A stretch of DNA of 64,000 nt from Aquatica leii (GCA_035610365.1 CM069437.1:52538093-52602092); one strand, 5' to 3'. Shown: positions 1 through 11,314, counted from the first letter of the stretch. The notes: generated by a model from the sequence alone, not told the origin. Numbers and translations: made by a program.

Positions 1-98
1 ATTTTTCGGACTGGAATAAATGCTCGGACGCCAACCAAAATCTAAACAAATCTACTGGTTAATTAATTAGTACTCACTTTTAGGTCACAGTTTCTGGG

Positions 99-116
99 GT
101 CCCTGCTCGGGCGTCA
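99..116 (-). other. Primer-binding site, tRNA-Lys type
   Basis: On the minus strand these 18 bases begin TGACGCCCGAGC and closely resemble the 3' end complement of tRNA-Lys used as primer by many retroelements (TGGCGCCCGAACAGGGAC). It lies directly inside the proposed LTR edge and fixes the element's orientation. Confidence 0.55.
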
Positions 117-1524
117 CTTCTTTGTACTGATACGTACTGGTTCAGGTTACTGGTTGGGTAGCTCAGCTAAGGTAGAGAATTAATTTAAGAGTTAATTAAT
201 TTACAAAGTTGACAATTGTATTTATTTTCGGCATACACTGTATGTAGTATAATAAAAATATTGTATGTATTTTATTTAACCAATCCTGTAATTCCCAAGT
301 AGTGGTAGCACTGCGATCGACTTCCGTTTGTATCTGAAAGTTGTAATTTTTAGTGCTGATAAAATACTAATAAATACAATAAAGAACGTGGTGAGTTAAT
401 CGGATAATTACGGGAAAGGATTACTGTGCAAATTAACTGGATTTACAATATTTATTTCGGATCAGGTTGACAATAATACGGGAAGTTTGTGTGATTGCTT
501 GTTGAGGTTAACAACACGTGCTTGTGCTGATTGCAGGTAAGTATTAAACGAAGATAATAAACTACAGGCTTAATTGTAAACGGTATTTCTGCAGGTAATT
601 AATTCTGAGTACCAGGGTGATTCGAGAAGTTAATACAATTTACTTCGACCAGGAAAACGTATTGAACATACTACGATTGATACTTGAATTCAGGTGATTG
701 TTGTTTTAATATACTCGTAGATTTAGCTATTGTGAATCTATACGTTGCAGGTGGATAAACCAACGAATTATAACAAATCTACGCTACGGTTCCCCAATGC
801 ACTATTTTTGTTAAACTCGAGGGTTTACCTTACGCTAGGTGGTTAAACGATTACAAACGTACCGAGTTAACTGTAGTCTGTAACAGAATTTGTCGAGGGT
901 AAGTTAACAATCGTAGCTAAGCAGTTGTAGCGACACCTCGATACAAAAGGCTTAGTTACTTTGTACGCTTAAACTCCTACTGTTCTAGCACTGCGATGCT
1001 ACTGGTTTCGGTACAAGGCTGGACTGGAAATTACTTAAACGGTGAACTTACTAACAGGTCAACAATCGTGAATGAATAAATACAAGAAATCTGGTCAGTA
1101 CGAGGATTTATCGAAACACAAAACAATCGAAAGAATGAGCCAGGTGAATCGCGTTTGGTCAGGTTAATCGGTGAAATTACTGCAGAACTAATCAAGGGAC
1201 GGTGCGAGGTTCGGTGTTAACAGGAATATCAATTTTTAACAGGTTAGTTCGGTGTAACAGGTTCTGGTAACAGGAATAATTAGTCGGTTTCAGGAGAGAA
1301 GGTCAAGACGTAGCGGTTGTTATTGAATAAACGGATTAGAGAATTAGCAAGGTGAATAGCGGACGGTCTGGTTAATTATTAAAACGGACAGAGAATTATC
1401 AAGAGACGGTGCGAGGTTGTCGTTACTGGATTTCGGCAGGTTAATTCGGTTTACAGGTAAGTAGAGCACAGGTAAACAGGATTAAGGCTAAGTAAGGCTA
1501 AGTGAAATTTGTTTCAGGGGATCT

Positions 1525-1533
1525 CCTTTTATA
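1525..1533 (-). promoter_or_regulatory. TATA box of the LTR
   Basis: The minus strand reads TATAAAAGG inside a GC-richer context, about 150 bases from the presumed LTR start. This is a good pol II TATA element and fits the U3 promoter of the LTR. No transcription start can be proved from sequence. Confidence 0.45.
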
Positions 1534-1876
1534 GCGGGTTACGTACGAGGACACATGAGTGGGGTATGGCGCGCGCTTCGTCGGTTGGAGGTGGTTTAGA
1601 TGCGTAGGGTACTAAGTTCACGCGTAATTTGATTGAAATTATAAAAATTTATGAATACAAATATGCGGCGGACTTCCGATTTATTACAAAATTTGATGGT
1701 TTTTATCAGTTATTGTTAATTTATAACATTGTAAATGCATCAGTAGAAAATATTAAGTGAGTTATTTTAATGTATAATAAACTGATGAAGGGATATGTTT
1801 GTGCAGACAGTTACGCTGTAAATATTGTTGGTTTAAATCTGATACATAACGTTTTGCAGCTGCACTCATAAAGTCT

Positions 1877-2150
1877 ATGAAGAGACCACTGACCGAACGT
1901 GAATTCGAAGTGACTAATTTATGGAAAAGATGATAAACTCGACTTAAACGATTCTAAAAAAGACAAATATAATAATAAAACGTTGGTTAAGGCCCATGAC
2001 TCGTCTGTTGAATTCGAAGATAAAGTAGTCGTTCAGGATGATGACGTAGAAATTAATCTGCAACCCGGTTCGTCTGGTGATGAGCAAAATGAAACTGCAG
2101 CCAGTTCTCAACTTGGATCACCAAGTGAAGTAGAACTTGATGCGAAGTAA
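1877..2150 (+). pseudogene. Broken acidic reading frame, possibly the N-terminus of a piggyBac-like transposase
   Basis: An ATG at 1877 opens a short frame starting MKRPLTEREFEVTNLWKR and stops at 1931. The neighbouring frame from about 1914 then stays open to a TAA at 2150. It encodes a very acidic, Ser/Asp/Glu-rich stretch including VVVQDDDVEINLQPG and SSGDEQNETAASS. piggyBac-family transposases typically begin with an RPLT-x-E-E-like string followed by an acidic spacer, so a one-frameshift relic of such an N-terminus is plausible. The DDD catalytic region is absent and no piggyBac ends (TTAA-flanked short inverted repeats) were recognised. It could equally be a scrap of another transposon ORF1. 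The codon pattern looks coding-like, unlike the surrounding DNA. Confidence 0.3.
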
Positions 2151-2198
2151 TAACATTCTGCTGAACTTTCATTGTTTATTATTTTGAAATGAATATAC

Positions 2199-2240
2199 AC
2201 AACGTTTCGATTGCTGTGGTATCTGCAATCGTCATCAGGT
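2199..2240 (-). ncRNA. Hammerhead ribozyme-like motif 1
   Basis: The minus strand reads CTGATGA, one extra C, stem II GATTGC...GCAATC (6 perfect base pairs, 10-base loop), then GAAAC and GTT. Flanking CAC/GTG gives a 3-bp stem I. Stem III is essentially absent (GAAACGTT). It is placed just 3' of the PLE GIY-YIG frame, where PLE hammerheads are known to sit. Confidence 0.6.
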
Positions 2241-2531
2241 GAATACTAACAAACTTAGAAACTACTGGAGCTTATATACTAAAGACATGTTCGATGAAGC
2301 GTTCAAGCGTACAAAATCAATTTAGCGTAACAGATTAATTAACAAAATTACTTAGTCAAGTTTAAGTTGTTTTAGAGGTTCGATAAGTGGTTTCCATATG
2401 TTTCTTATCTCGACACTTGGCTGGCTGAAAATTTCTTTGTTGTTGTTGATGAATGCCGCTTCTTTAAATTTTCGTTTGTACCAATGTTCCTCTCTGTGTA
2501 TGATTGTTGCTTCCGACCATTTCATTCGATA

Positions 2532-2753
2532 TTGGTTATCCCACGAATGTTGCGCGATGCCGGACTTAGAAGTCTCTCCTCTCTGTGTGTGCGTCTGATG
2601 TTCTTTCAGTCTGATGTCAAGTGGTCTTTTGGTTTCCCCCACGTATGATTTGCCACATTCACATGGAACTTGGTAAATACAGTTTTGGGAATCTCGAGAG
2701 AGAGAGGAGAGACTTCTAAGTCCGGCATCGCGCAACATTCGTGGGATAACCAA
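2532..2753. repeat. Perfect 52-bp inverted repeat inside the PLE fragment
   Basis: Bases 2532-2583 and 2702-2753 are exact reverse complements and are separated by 118 bases. Both arms derive from the GIY-YIG coding part, so the minus-strand protein reads sense in one arm and antisense in the other. The absence of any mismatch, in a region where other repeats are strongly decayed, suggests a recent fold-back duplication. Confidence 0.95.
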
Positions 2754-3039
2754 CAAAAAGAACGATAATGCGTCGACCCCATAATCGAGGAATACATTGT
2801 AGTCAACTCGCCAAAAAAATTTGATCTCACTAAAACATACTGCAACAAGGTTGCAATTACGTAATAAAAATTTGAATAGAGATTGGTCAAACGGTGTATT
2901 TTTGAATGAAAAAACTTACTCGTTATCACATGACTCTCGAGTACAATGATGGAGATGAAACGGAACCAAATACAAATTAAATAATGTAATACAATTTTCC
3001 ATTCTGGATAATTCCCGTGTTGCCGTTATCACACAAGCC

Positions 3040-3075
3040 GACCCTTCGTCACACGTTGCAGTGGACATCTTCAGA
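3040..3075 (-). ncRNA. Hammerhead ribozyme-like motif 2
   Basis: The minus strand reads CTGAAGA, one extra T, GTCCAC...GTGTGAC (6-bp stem II with one bulge), then GAAGG and GTC. Flanks TCGAGC and GGCTTG can form a 6-bp stem I, counting G-U pairs. The core GAAA is GAAG here, so this copy is probably inactive. Confidence 0.45.
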
Positions 3076-3352
3076 GCTCGGAACAATCTGATGATGGCGT
3101 CGTAAAGTCTTGCTTTTGTAGTCCGATCGATAAAACATGTTTCCAAATCTTCAGTAAAAGTAAACTAGAATCTCTGTTAATATTAAAAGGGTTTTTAATT
3201 TTTTTAATATATTCGTTTATTTTTCGTTGATAGTAATTAGAAACGTTAGCCGAAATCTTAGTGTTTTTAAACCTAATTTGATGACCCGTATCTAGCCGTG
3301 TTCCGCCACCGCTTACTTCAAAGTTAAGACAATTACATCTTTGACGGCGCAA
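3040..3352 (-). mobile_element. Penelope-like element fragment 2: C-terminal part
   Basis: The minus-strand frame from 3352 reads DTGHQIRFKNTKISANVSNY, then YYQRKINEYIKKIKNPFNIN and RDSSLLLLKIWK. This is the conserved tail of the PLE GIY-YIG domain (GH-x-I-x-F-x-N-T-K-I, later N-R-D-x-S...W). The nuclease's N-terminal YIG block is not visible here. The frame continues into SSDCSEL and then into a hammerhead-like motif at 3075-3040 on the same strand. A related copy of that motif lies at 3373-3405 in the opposite orientation, so the fragment is bracketed by an inverted repeat. It is a different subfamily from fragment 1, as the protein and the hammerhead stems differ. It is a relic. Confidence 0.75.
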
Positions 3353-3372
3353 TCAATAGGCTTGTTCCGGGC

Positions 3373-3410
3373 TCTGAAGATGTTTACTCCGACGTGTGAC
3401 GAAAGGTGTA
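3373..3410 (+). ncRNA. Hammerhead ribozyme-like motif 3
   Basis: The plus strand reads CTGAAGA (3374-3380), one extra T, GTTTAC...GTGTGAC, then GAAAG. It is an inverted, diverged copy of motif 2; about 45 bases are shared around each. The expected GTC cleavage triplet is not clear and stem I is weak, so it is likely a decayed copy. Confidence 0.35.
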
Positions 3411-6165
3411 ACGTGTTGATTTTAGAAACTTTGTAAAATGTCAATAATTTGCTTTTTTGTTTTATTTATTTTTTACGTGCATTTTTCCACTATTCTGTGC
3501 ATTGTTAAGTTTAATTACTAGTTTGTAGTTGATACGTGCGATACCTGACCTAGTGCAAATGTCATGTCAACTTTTCGCAATTTTCTGCGCCTTTCTTACA
3601 AAAAAAATCACACTACAATATGTTTGAGAACAGAGTAGTAATTTTTTTTTATGGTTTATAGAGCTTTTGGTGCAAATGTCGTAATCGTACGAACATACCA
3701 CTACAAAACAAATACGTAAGAATAGGTAAAAATAAGGCTAAACGTAAAAATACTTTGCGTGTCTACGAAAACAAGAAAAAACTTTTAAAATAGAAAGAAC
3801 GCAAATAGAAAGAATAATGCTATACTATATTTTCGAGTGGCGTATTCAATGTTTCCTATACTATACCAGTATGGTGATGTCTAAAACTTGATAACAGAAA
3901 CTACTGTTATTGTATTATTTGATTTATATTTTACTAGAACGTTTTTATCTCTATGAAAATTCTTATTTATAAAAATTGAAAATATGTATTCGGCATCAAC
4001 TTATTAAAAAAAATGGTACATTCATCAAAATTATGTCAAGTATTAGAATTAAGTACAAAGTTATGTAACTAATAAAACAAATTAAACAAAATCTATATAC
4101 GTAAGTTTAAAACACGCAAAAAAATTTACCATTACATATTACACTTTGCATAATCTAAAATGACTGTTAAATTTAATATAGGTAACATAATGAAACAAAA
4201 TTTTCCGCTTATGACGATAAATGAAAATCCTTCCGAGCATTCGGTGTATGAGGTTGTTTCTGTCATTTTTTATCACGAAATCCTTTATAATTAATTAACT
4301 TTTTTTACTAAGTTACCCCATTAGTTGAGTAAAAATATCTTTGAACAAAATATTTTTGTATTCCTTAGGGTTTTATTCATACTATATTTTAGTTTTACAC
4401 TTGACGTAAAATCGATACGGAGCGGTTAGATATCCAACACAGAAATTATAACTTTTTGACATAACTTAATTTATGACGAAAGCATTTTGTACAACTTATT
4501 TTTTGTATATTTTTTTTATTAACAAATTATATAAAGTAGGCCATCTTGTTGAACAGAGCATGTAGTGCTTTAGCAAAAATTATCAAAAAAAAAATCCAAT
4601 TGTAACATGAAAATATCGATTTCGATAACGATATCGAAAGACAATTGTTAAGAACACAAAAAGCTCAAATAATTATTTACATTCGTGTGCTATATTACAG
4701 CGTAACAGTTTAGATTTAGGTGGATCTACAAAAGCCGGACGTGAAATAGTCTTGATACACTGTTTTGCATACAGTTTAAACACAAAATAAAAAATGAACG
4801 TTGCGAGAATTATAGAATACAATTATTTTACAAGAAAAATCACGTTACAAGGTCAAAAAGTGTTAACAGAGCTGCCACTTTTTGAAAAGTGTATAAAATA
4901 AGGCTATTTCTATTCTGATTTCTAAATACTTTCAATAATTACTAACTTTTTAAGTCTGTTTCTAAATTGAAGAGAATAAAAACAACATTACTTAAATTAA
5001 TCCTAAGAAGTAAAAACAAAACTGTAGCAATTGTGATCAAATGACACTTAACACAAAAAACATAAATCAATATAATAAAAATATTTAGATAAAGAGCATA
5101 TACTAGATTTAAACAATTTGTAGCTTCAAATTAAATGACAATTTAGTCTTTGTCACAATTACAAAATATTTTAGTAACAAGACTAATTAAATACTAAAAT
5201 ATCGTCATCGGATTATTTGTAAAGTACAAATAAATAAAAAATATTTGAGAAACGTTTTAAAAGATGTTACCAATGATAATAAAATAAAATTAACCAAAGT
5301 GACTAATCGAAATATAACAATAACAAATTTTAAACTACCTATCCAAAAGTTATACAAAAGTTAAAAAAAAATGTGTAAAATAAAAAGTTTATTGAAATCA
5401 ATAACAGAATTATCATATAATATACAAAAAAATTAGAAATTTGATATTAAGTTAAGATCAGAAAAAAAAATGATAAAGAAAACGGAAATTAAAATAAATG
5501 TGTTTTTTAAGTTTAACTTTAAACGTTTTTTCAGTTTGACCGACATATGAAGAATTGCATTCTTTTTAAAGTCAGTCAAAGAATTAGAGAAACTGACAAT
5601 TTAAAGACTACGGCATAATCTAGAAGTAATTGTTTTAATAAACAACATCTGTGAAAGCCTACATATAATAAGTTCTAATTTCTATTAACAAAATCTAAAT
5701 AAATCAAGCTCACATCTATGTAATGAAGAAAATAAATTAAATCAAAGAATGTATAGGTTTATGTTTGTAGATTAATTTAAATTCTTCTTTTATACAAGTT
5801 TTTCTACTATGTGCTAAAGTAGCAAAACAATTTTTGGTATATATAGTGTATGGATCAAATTTTTTCACTCCGATTAAAGATTAAACCATTTTCGAAAAGT
5901 TTTAATTGATTTATACTCGCTAGACTTGCAGCGTTCTATGATCTCTTGCATTACGAATCATATAACTAGTAACAAACTTAAACGTACCAATGCGTAGAAT
6001 TGACTAATATATATCTATTATTTAGTTTTTCTTGTTACTGTTAGTAGACGAAACTACTGTACTTCCTAATCATAAATTGAAGAAAGATAGTTCCTTCTCC
6101 ATCTTCTAATCTAGCAGTTACCTAGTGTATGTTTTTTATGACAACTTTTCGTAAAACCGTGGTGT
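3411..6165. other. AT-rich stretch with nothing recognised
   Basis: About 2.7 kb of very AT-rich sequence with stops in all frames. I saw no transposase, reverse transcriptase or RNA motif. A small palindromic cluster of ATCGAT/CGATATCG lies near 4610-4640. Confidence 0.6.
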
Positions 6166-7495
6166 CCATTTTTTCAGGCCATTGAGTTTTGTTTTGTTTC
6201 CTTTTAGATTTACGTGTTTATATTATTTACTCGCCGTAATTACCAGTATCTGAATAAATGCTTCCAGGTGGAAGAAAGCTCTATTTCGACGTCCCTATTA
6301 AAATTGTTGCCGTGTTTTGGGTTTCTATCACTTTGTTGAAGATTCTATGTCAAAAGTGTCTAACTTTGGCAAATGTTCTAGTTCCTTCAAATTCGATTGC
6401 ATGCCCTGTGACCTGAGAGTGTTCCGCTAATGCCGATCTCTTGCTATTTTTTCTTGTGTCTGCAATATGTTAGTGTTGATTTTTCTTCTGACTTGTCCTA
6501 TGTATATCTTCTCACAAAAGTAGGAGATACTGTAGACTCCGGGATTTTAAAGTTTCTTTTTGGGTTTTTTGGTTTTGAGAGATTAATATCTTCTCTTTAG
6601 CACTAAAAACCGCCTTCACTCAATTTCTTTTAAGTAGACTTTTTATTTTGTTCGTCAAAGTGAATGTAATACAAAAATGCTGTTGTTCTGGTATTTTTTT
6701 GTCTTGGTTTCTCAGTCTGTTGTCTTTGGATTGCGTTGAGAATGTTCTTCTTGTGGTATCCATTTTTTGGTAAAATACTTTGTAAATCTTTCGTTTACTT
6801 CTACAAGAAACCTGTTTCACATATCACTTTTGCTTTCTTCGCCAAAGTGTGGAGCATTCTTAGTTTCTGCATTAGATGGTAATGTAATTGCGCGTTTAGA
6901 TACCTGTCTGCGTGTGTTGGTTTTCTGTACACCCGGTGACTCAATAAACCGTCGGATTACTTAGTTATGAAGACATTTGGATGTTGGTTGTTGAAGTGCA
7001 CCATGAACTTACATAGACTTTCTTCTACACTACAAAAGTGTCGTCCACATATCAGCACTTTGGTTTTAGATTTCTGGTCGTATTTTCATATAGATTTGTT
7101 ACTATTGAGGACTTTATTGCTGCACCGTTCTTTGTAATAAGAACGTGAACATTGCAGGCTTTGTGCCAATCATATCAGGACGATCAGTGTCCCATTCATG
7201 TTTTCTTTTAGGTGTTGATAAATGAGTTTCAAAGCTTAATCTATGAGGATTATTCATATTATTTGCAAATAATAACAAACCCATAACGCTGAGAAATTCT
7301 TCTGTCCGATGATAATAGCCTCTTATGCTTTGCTGTTGGTATCAAAGATACTGTTGATGGTATCTGAAACCTCCTTCTTTAATCTTCTTTTTGAGTTCTT
7401 TGCGAATTTTTAGTGCGGTCATCCAAGAGAGCGTTTATCTTAACGATGTAGTCCGCTGAATCTATGACCACTGCAACATTTCTTGTGTTTTTAAT
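6166..7495 (-). mobile_element. Penelope-like element fragment 3: reverse transcriptase and GIY-YIG remains
   Basis: Reading the minus strand from 7490 downward, successive frames give RNVAVVIDSADYIVKINALL (PLE RT N-terminal block), then SLCKFMVHFNNQHPNVFIT, then YRKPTHAGRYLNAQLHYH and LHTLAKKAKVICE. These are the order and wording of the PLE RT downstream of its active site. Farther on come NKIKSLLKRNN, the linker before the nuclease, and YIGQVRRKINTN and SALAEHSQVTGHAIEFEGTR, the GIY-YIG part. The catalytic YxDD box is not recognisable, and there are many stops and frame changes, so this is an old copy. Its longest open piece is 6820-6620. Known function in the family: reverse transcription and target nicking. 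Confidence 0.8.
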
Positions 7496-7779
7496 TAAAA
7501 CTCAAGACAATATGTGATAAAAGTTACTAATCTAAAGAAATTACCGCCAATTTTTTTTTAAATAGTTTAAAATTAAAGTAGACATTTTAGCAGTTTTGTT
7601 TAAAACACAATGATGTATTATTATTTATTAAAAATATATGGTAGAAATATCTAATATTATTTTCACTTGTTTATACAATTTAAATCTCTAAAACCAACTG
7701 AGTACAGCAATGTCATCAGATAGTGCTGTTTATGCCCGGTTTACATTGTTAAACAGTTTAAGTAAAATAATTTACTATC

Positions 7780-10153
7780 AGTGACTATTAAATGTAGTAA
7801 TGCAGTAATCTGCTCAGATTTCCCATACCTTCCAAAAAGTGTAAACACTTTTGCAAAATGTTTCTCACAAACTATCTACAACCACTGTTGCTATTTCTGC
7901 CCAATTGTCCTATGCCCAAGTGGCAAGATCAAAAATTTTCAAAAAAGTCAAAGTGTTTTCCGATAAATCAGTCGCTCTTGTTTCTAGGCCAACTGTTGTT
8001 ATTGTTCCTAAACCAGATTCTCCGTTAAAACCCACCGACAAAACAAAGGCGTCCTTAATTAAAGTTTTAGATTCACAAAAATACGGCCTTGGACTAGACC
8101 AAATGACTAAAACGTCCAAAAATTCAATTCGATTAGAATCGGAGAAAACGGACTTAACCAAAATACCTTCGGCTGTTCTAGAACAAACCGGACCTTGTGG
8201 TTAAGCTCCAAGATAAGTCATTACCACTACTTTGGTCCTGGAAGTTCTCTCAAACCTGTCTTTTAAACAGGTGAAAGAGGCCGTTATTTCGCAAACTTTT
8301 TATGACGCTTCTAATGAAGTGTTGCATTTAGCTAACGAACATCTTAAAGTTTTATTTCGCTGGGGTCTTAGAGATAGTACAAACTGTATTTGGTTCTTTG
8401 AAGTTTGACGATGCATTTTGGCATCGCGTCGTGTGTATGTTGCCTGGAATGTTTGTAGGGTCAATAACCATATACTAGTAACTCTACAGACTGTAAAAGC
8501 AAGATACAGTGCGGCCATTGTGCGGTAGAGCCAGAATCGAAAACATGCTCTAACTTTAAACAAAATTTTACATGCGGTAACTGCGTTTGAAGTGGCCACA
8601 AAGTAGACATCGTCAAACATAAGGCGTCCTCTAACACTTGCCCAGCAAACCTGAAAATGTTTGACGTTAAAATATTAAATACCGATTATGAACTATGAGA
8701 ACACTTAATTAACTTTGAGGTTTGCGGAAGTGAATTTTCGCAATTCACGAGTTGTAACTTTTAAAGTTATGAATTTCTCTTCTAACAATAATATTGACAT
8801 ACTACTGACCCAGGAGCCATACGTGTTCAGTTCAGGTTCAAAGTCCAAGCTCGCTGGTGCGGCTCTACTCTTCAACAAAATTGCCATATCCTCTTCTATG
8901 CGGTAGTATTCGGCTATTGTTTTGAATAGTTCGAAGCACGCCACAGTGGTCACACTAAACCATTTGACAAATGACTGCAATGCAGTAACTATGGTTGCGG
9001 TTGCAAACACTTTCTTGGCAATCCTAAGCGTTTATTGGCCGCCGAGTGAGGATGTTGCTATTCATCTCCATCGCTTAGACAAAATTCTTGATGAACTAAA
9101 ATGCATTCTAATTATCATAGCACATGACTTCTTTAACTTGCAATCGCCGCTTTGGCACCCCCCGGTGACTGACAGGGGCAATGTGTAGAGAACTTCGTGG
9201 GGAAACGTGACCTCTGTGTTGTCAACAAATCTCACAAACCTTTCACTTTCGCTAGCAATTTAGGTTTAACAAACATTGATGTTACTTTAGAGTCCCCTTG
9301 TTTAGCCAAGAAAATTATAAACTGGCGTGTCATTCCAAAAGTTTTGTAAAACATTGCGTTTTTGTGCTTGAAATGTGCAAGAGCGTCTTGCACTTGTTCT
9401 ACAAATACTCACGCTTAAAATGGAACCTTCACAAAAAACATTTTGCGAATATAATTAACAATGAAGTAATTCCCATGCTCACTCATAGCCTAGATATTTG
9501 ATACCACAGACATTCTCACGTGGGTAGGAAACTGGCCTCGTTCCAATCTTTATTTCTAAGAACTATTCTCAAGGATTATCGCACCTTTCCTGTTAACATC
9601 CTTTGTGTTATATCCAAGCATGCTCCTCTACATTTCCTTTTGCAAGAAATTTACTGCACTAAAGTTCTTGGCAAGGCTGGCACATGCAATTCCCTGGACC
9701 AGCACCTTTGCTGCTAAACGCTACTTCGAAGTCTTGATCTTGAGTGAATAACAGCAAGTGAGGGACACTTCCCAGAAAGGGCGTAACGCTTATTCCTTTA
9801 ATCCGGATATTCTCACCTGGCTCAGAATGTCTTATGTTCCTGGACGAGAAGCCGTCCAGATCCTATTTTTACACGGCGGATTTCGTTGTCATCTAAAACG
9901 CATTACCGTTTTGAATGCCGACAGCTGTCCGTCGTGTGGCGTTCCTGACACTTCGGCACATCGTATTCTCGCTTGTCGCGAAATCGATGATGATCGCAGT
10001 TCTTTGTTAACATTTCGCACGGATAAACCAGAGCCTTCAATAATAAAATTTGAATTTTTCTTTCTAACGTACTTGCATAGTTTTAGTTTTATTTTTTTTA
10101 CAAGTATGCGACGGCAAAGTAGATATTCAGTTTTTAATTTATTAACAGCATAA
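7780..10153 (+). mobile_element. R1-type LINE relic, with the reverse transcriptase core deleted
   Basis: Four parts of a non-LTR retrotransposon lie in order. An ORF1-like frame (7851-8204), rich in Ser/Lys, is followed near 8500-8640 by cysteine-rich zinc-knuckle remnants (QCGHCAVEPESKTC, then TCGNC...SGHK). At 8715-9290 an apurinic-type endonuclease is visible: NNIDILLTQEPYVFSSGSK, then IIIAHDFFNLQSPLWHPP (normally GDFN at the active site) and TNIDVTLESP. The whole RT catalytic region is missing. From about 9430 the post-RT region resumes (ASFQSLFLRTILKDYRTFP) and ends with CPSCGVPDTSAHRILAC, a perfect C-x2-C-x7-H-x4-C motif typical of R1-clade ORF2. Several frame changes are present. R1 elements normally target 28S rDNA; this copy has no rDNA flank, so it is a dispersed relative or a dead copy. 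Its 3' end is unclear. Confidence 0.8.
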
Positions 10154-11036
10154 AGTTTATTTTAGAATCATCTTTTTTGTTAACGCTACTTGAACTAACT
10201 CTGCTTCTCTTGATTCATTTACGATTGCCCAAGTTTCTTTTCTTACAAATTTGGTTTATGCTTTAGAAGCAAAGATAAGCCGTAAGGCAGGTGCTTACTC
10301 TCAAAGTACGTCGCCGCTACCTAGCACATCCGACTGAGTCTAACTAGACTTTCCTTCTAAATGACACATTTCCTATTCTTACCTATCATTTTTGTGGCAT
10401 ACTAAGCAAATTCGGGTGGTTTAGTGGCTCCACATCCTCTTCCTCCTCTTTCTCTTCCTTTACTACAGCAGTTACTTCTTCTAACAGTAGCAATTGAAAT
10501 GTTTTAAAACAATTTTTAAACTCCTTTCTTGAAATCATTGTCACTATAGTGTTACCGACTTAACATCGAGTCTAGCACTCGACTGGATTGACTCGCTAGA
10601 TTATTGGACTAGAATAATATAAATTTGACTTCAGTATCTAACGTTAAGAAACGTTGTTGCAAATTGTTGCGTGTAACACCAAATGCCAAAACAAGTCAAT
10701 TGTGAAAATTAATTTTTTTGTAAAAATATTTTATAAAACTACTACAATTTGTAATGTAAATTGGTAAATTAACACACAAAAAGACAAATACCATTTATGT
10801 ATTTATTTAACATTGTTTAGAATTGTAATAATTTCAAAATATAGAAAACTGTAAAAATGTTATTTTGTAAGTTTTATAACAATATTTTGAATAATAACGC
10901 GGCATAAGGTTTAGTACAGTTTTGGACATTGTATTAAAGTATTCTCTGTGCTTTGTCCACTAGCCTTTTTGTTCATTTTTGCAATTAATTTGACACATTT
11001 TTCAGTCATCAATCAAATAAAACCTTTTAATTTTCT
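10154..11036. other. Possible 3' tail of the LINE, then nothing recognised
   Basis: Bases 10,154-10,560 keep a slightly higher GC content and a pyrimidine-rich run near 10,435-10,485, and could be the LINE's 3' untranslated part. From there to 11,036 I see only AT-rich sequence without motifs. Confidence 0.35.
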
Positions 11037-11216
11037 TATAACTCTCGAACCAAAAGTCCTAGTAATTTGTAATTTAATGTGGAGCTGGCTTTTCATATTT
11101 TCTCGGTTCTTTCAGAATATGGGTCTGATAAAAAACCGGAAGTGGGTGTATCCGCCATTTTTAACAGTTTTTCTTTCGTACGTATGTAAATTATTTGAAT
11201 TATTTTTACAGTTTCT
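11037..11216 (+). repeat. Dispersed repeat B, copy 1
   Basis: This segment starts with a block reading ACTCTCGAACCAAAAGTCC, continues through CCGGAAGTGGGTGTATCCGCC, and ends at a TTTTTACAGTTTCTT block. The same order recurs at 11,482-11,800 and, inverted, at 40,432-40,775. The open frame across it (from 10,948) carries no protein motif and exists because the repeat happens to lack stops in that frame. The family is unknown to me, with no transposase or RT motif. It may be a non-autonomous element. Confidence 0.75.
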
Positions 11217-11314
11217 TATAGAGTTAATTCTTCTTAACAATTTTTTCAAATACAATTTTTTTCTAACATTAACAGTTTATTAGATACTTGATTTATAATT
11301 GAAAGTCAATTCCA

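Larger units (their letters stand above)
1..1690 (-). mobile_element. Long terminal repeat of an LTR retroelement fossil (minus strand)
   Basis: This stretch is visibly less AT-rich than its surroundings and has no reading frame. Read on the minus strand it holds a TATA box near 1533-1525 and, at 116-99, a segment closely matching a primer-binding site for tRNA-Lys. This is the layout of a 5' LTR followed by the start of an internal region that runs off the left edge. The LTR would be about 1.5 kb; its outer end near 1,690 is a guess from the composition change. It contains diverged internal direct repeats, for example a 20-base block at 1190-1210 that recurs at 1398-1417. Lys-primed Gypsy-type elements such as the Osvaldo group are known in insects, which makes Ty3/Gypsy the likely family. 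This is inference, because no coding part is in view. Confidence 0.5.
2199..2756 (-). mobile_element. Penelope-like element fragment 1: GIY-YIG endonuclease end plus 3' hammerhead
   Basis: The minus-strand frame 2756-2352 contains IYQVPCECGKSYVGETKRPL and IRLKEHQ. This is the GIY-YIG endonuclease signature found at the C-terminus of Penelope-like retroelements, with the conserved Cys-x-Cys-Gly-Lys before the YVGET block. The following EEHWYKRKFKEAAFI matches the second conserved block of that domain. The reverse transcriptase is missing: upstream, the protein runs into an inverted copy of its own sequence. Downstream on the same strand, at 2240-2199, lies a hammerhead-like RNA motif, as expected for a PLE 3' pseudo-LTR. 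The enzyme nicks the target for target-primed reverse transcription in the intact family. This copy is truncated and cannot be functional. Confidence 0.85.

Noticed and set aside
156-180. An intact tRNA gene starting at the TAGCTCAG motif
   Set aside because: Only a D-arm look-alike; no anticodon arm, T arm or acceptor follows.
7780-10153. R1 insertion in 28S rDNA
   Set aside because: The flanking sequence is AT-rich and has no similarity to 28S rRNA.
10948-11283. 111-codon hydrophobic open frame resembling a small membrane protein
   Set aside because: It runs through dispersed repeat B; the other copies do not keep the frame and the hydrophobicity comes from T-rich sequence.
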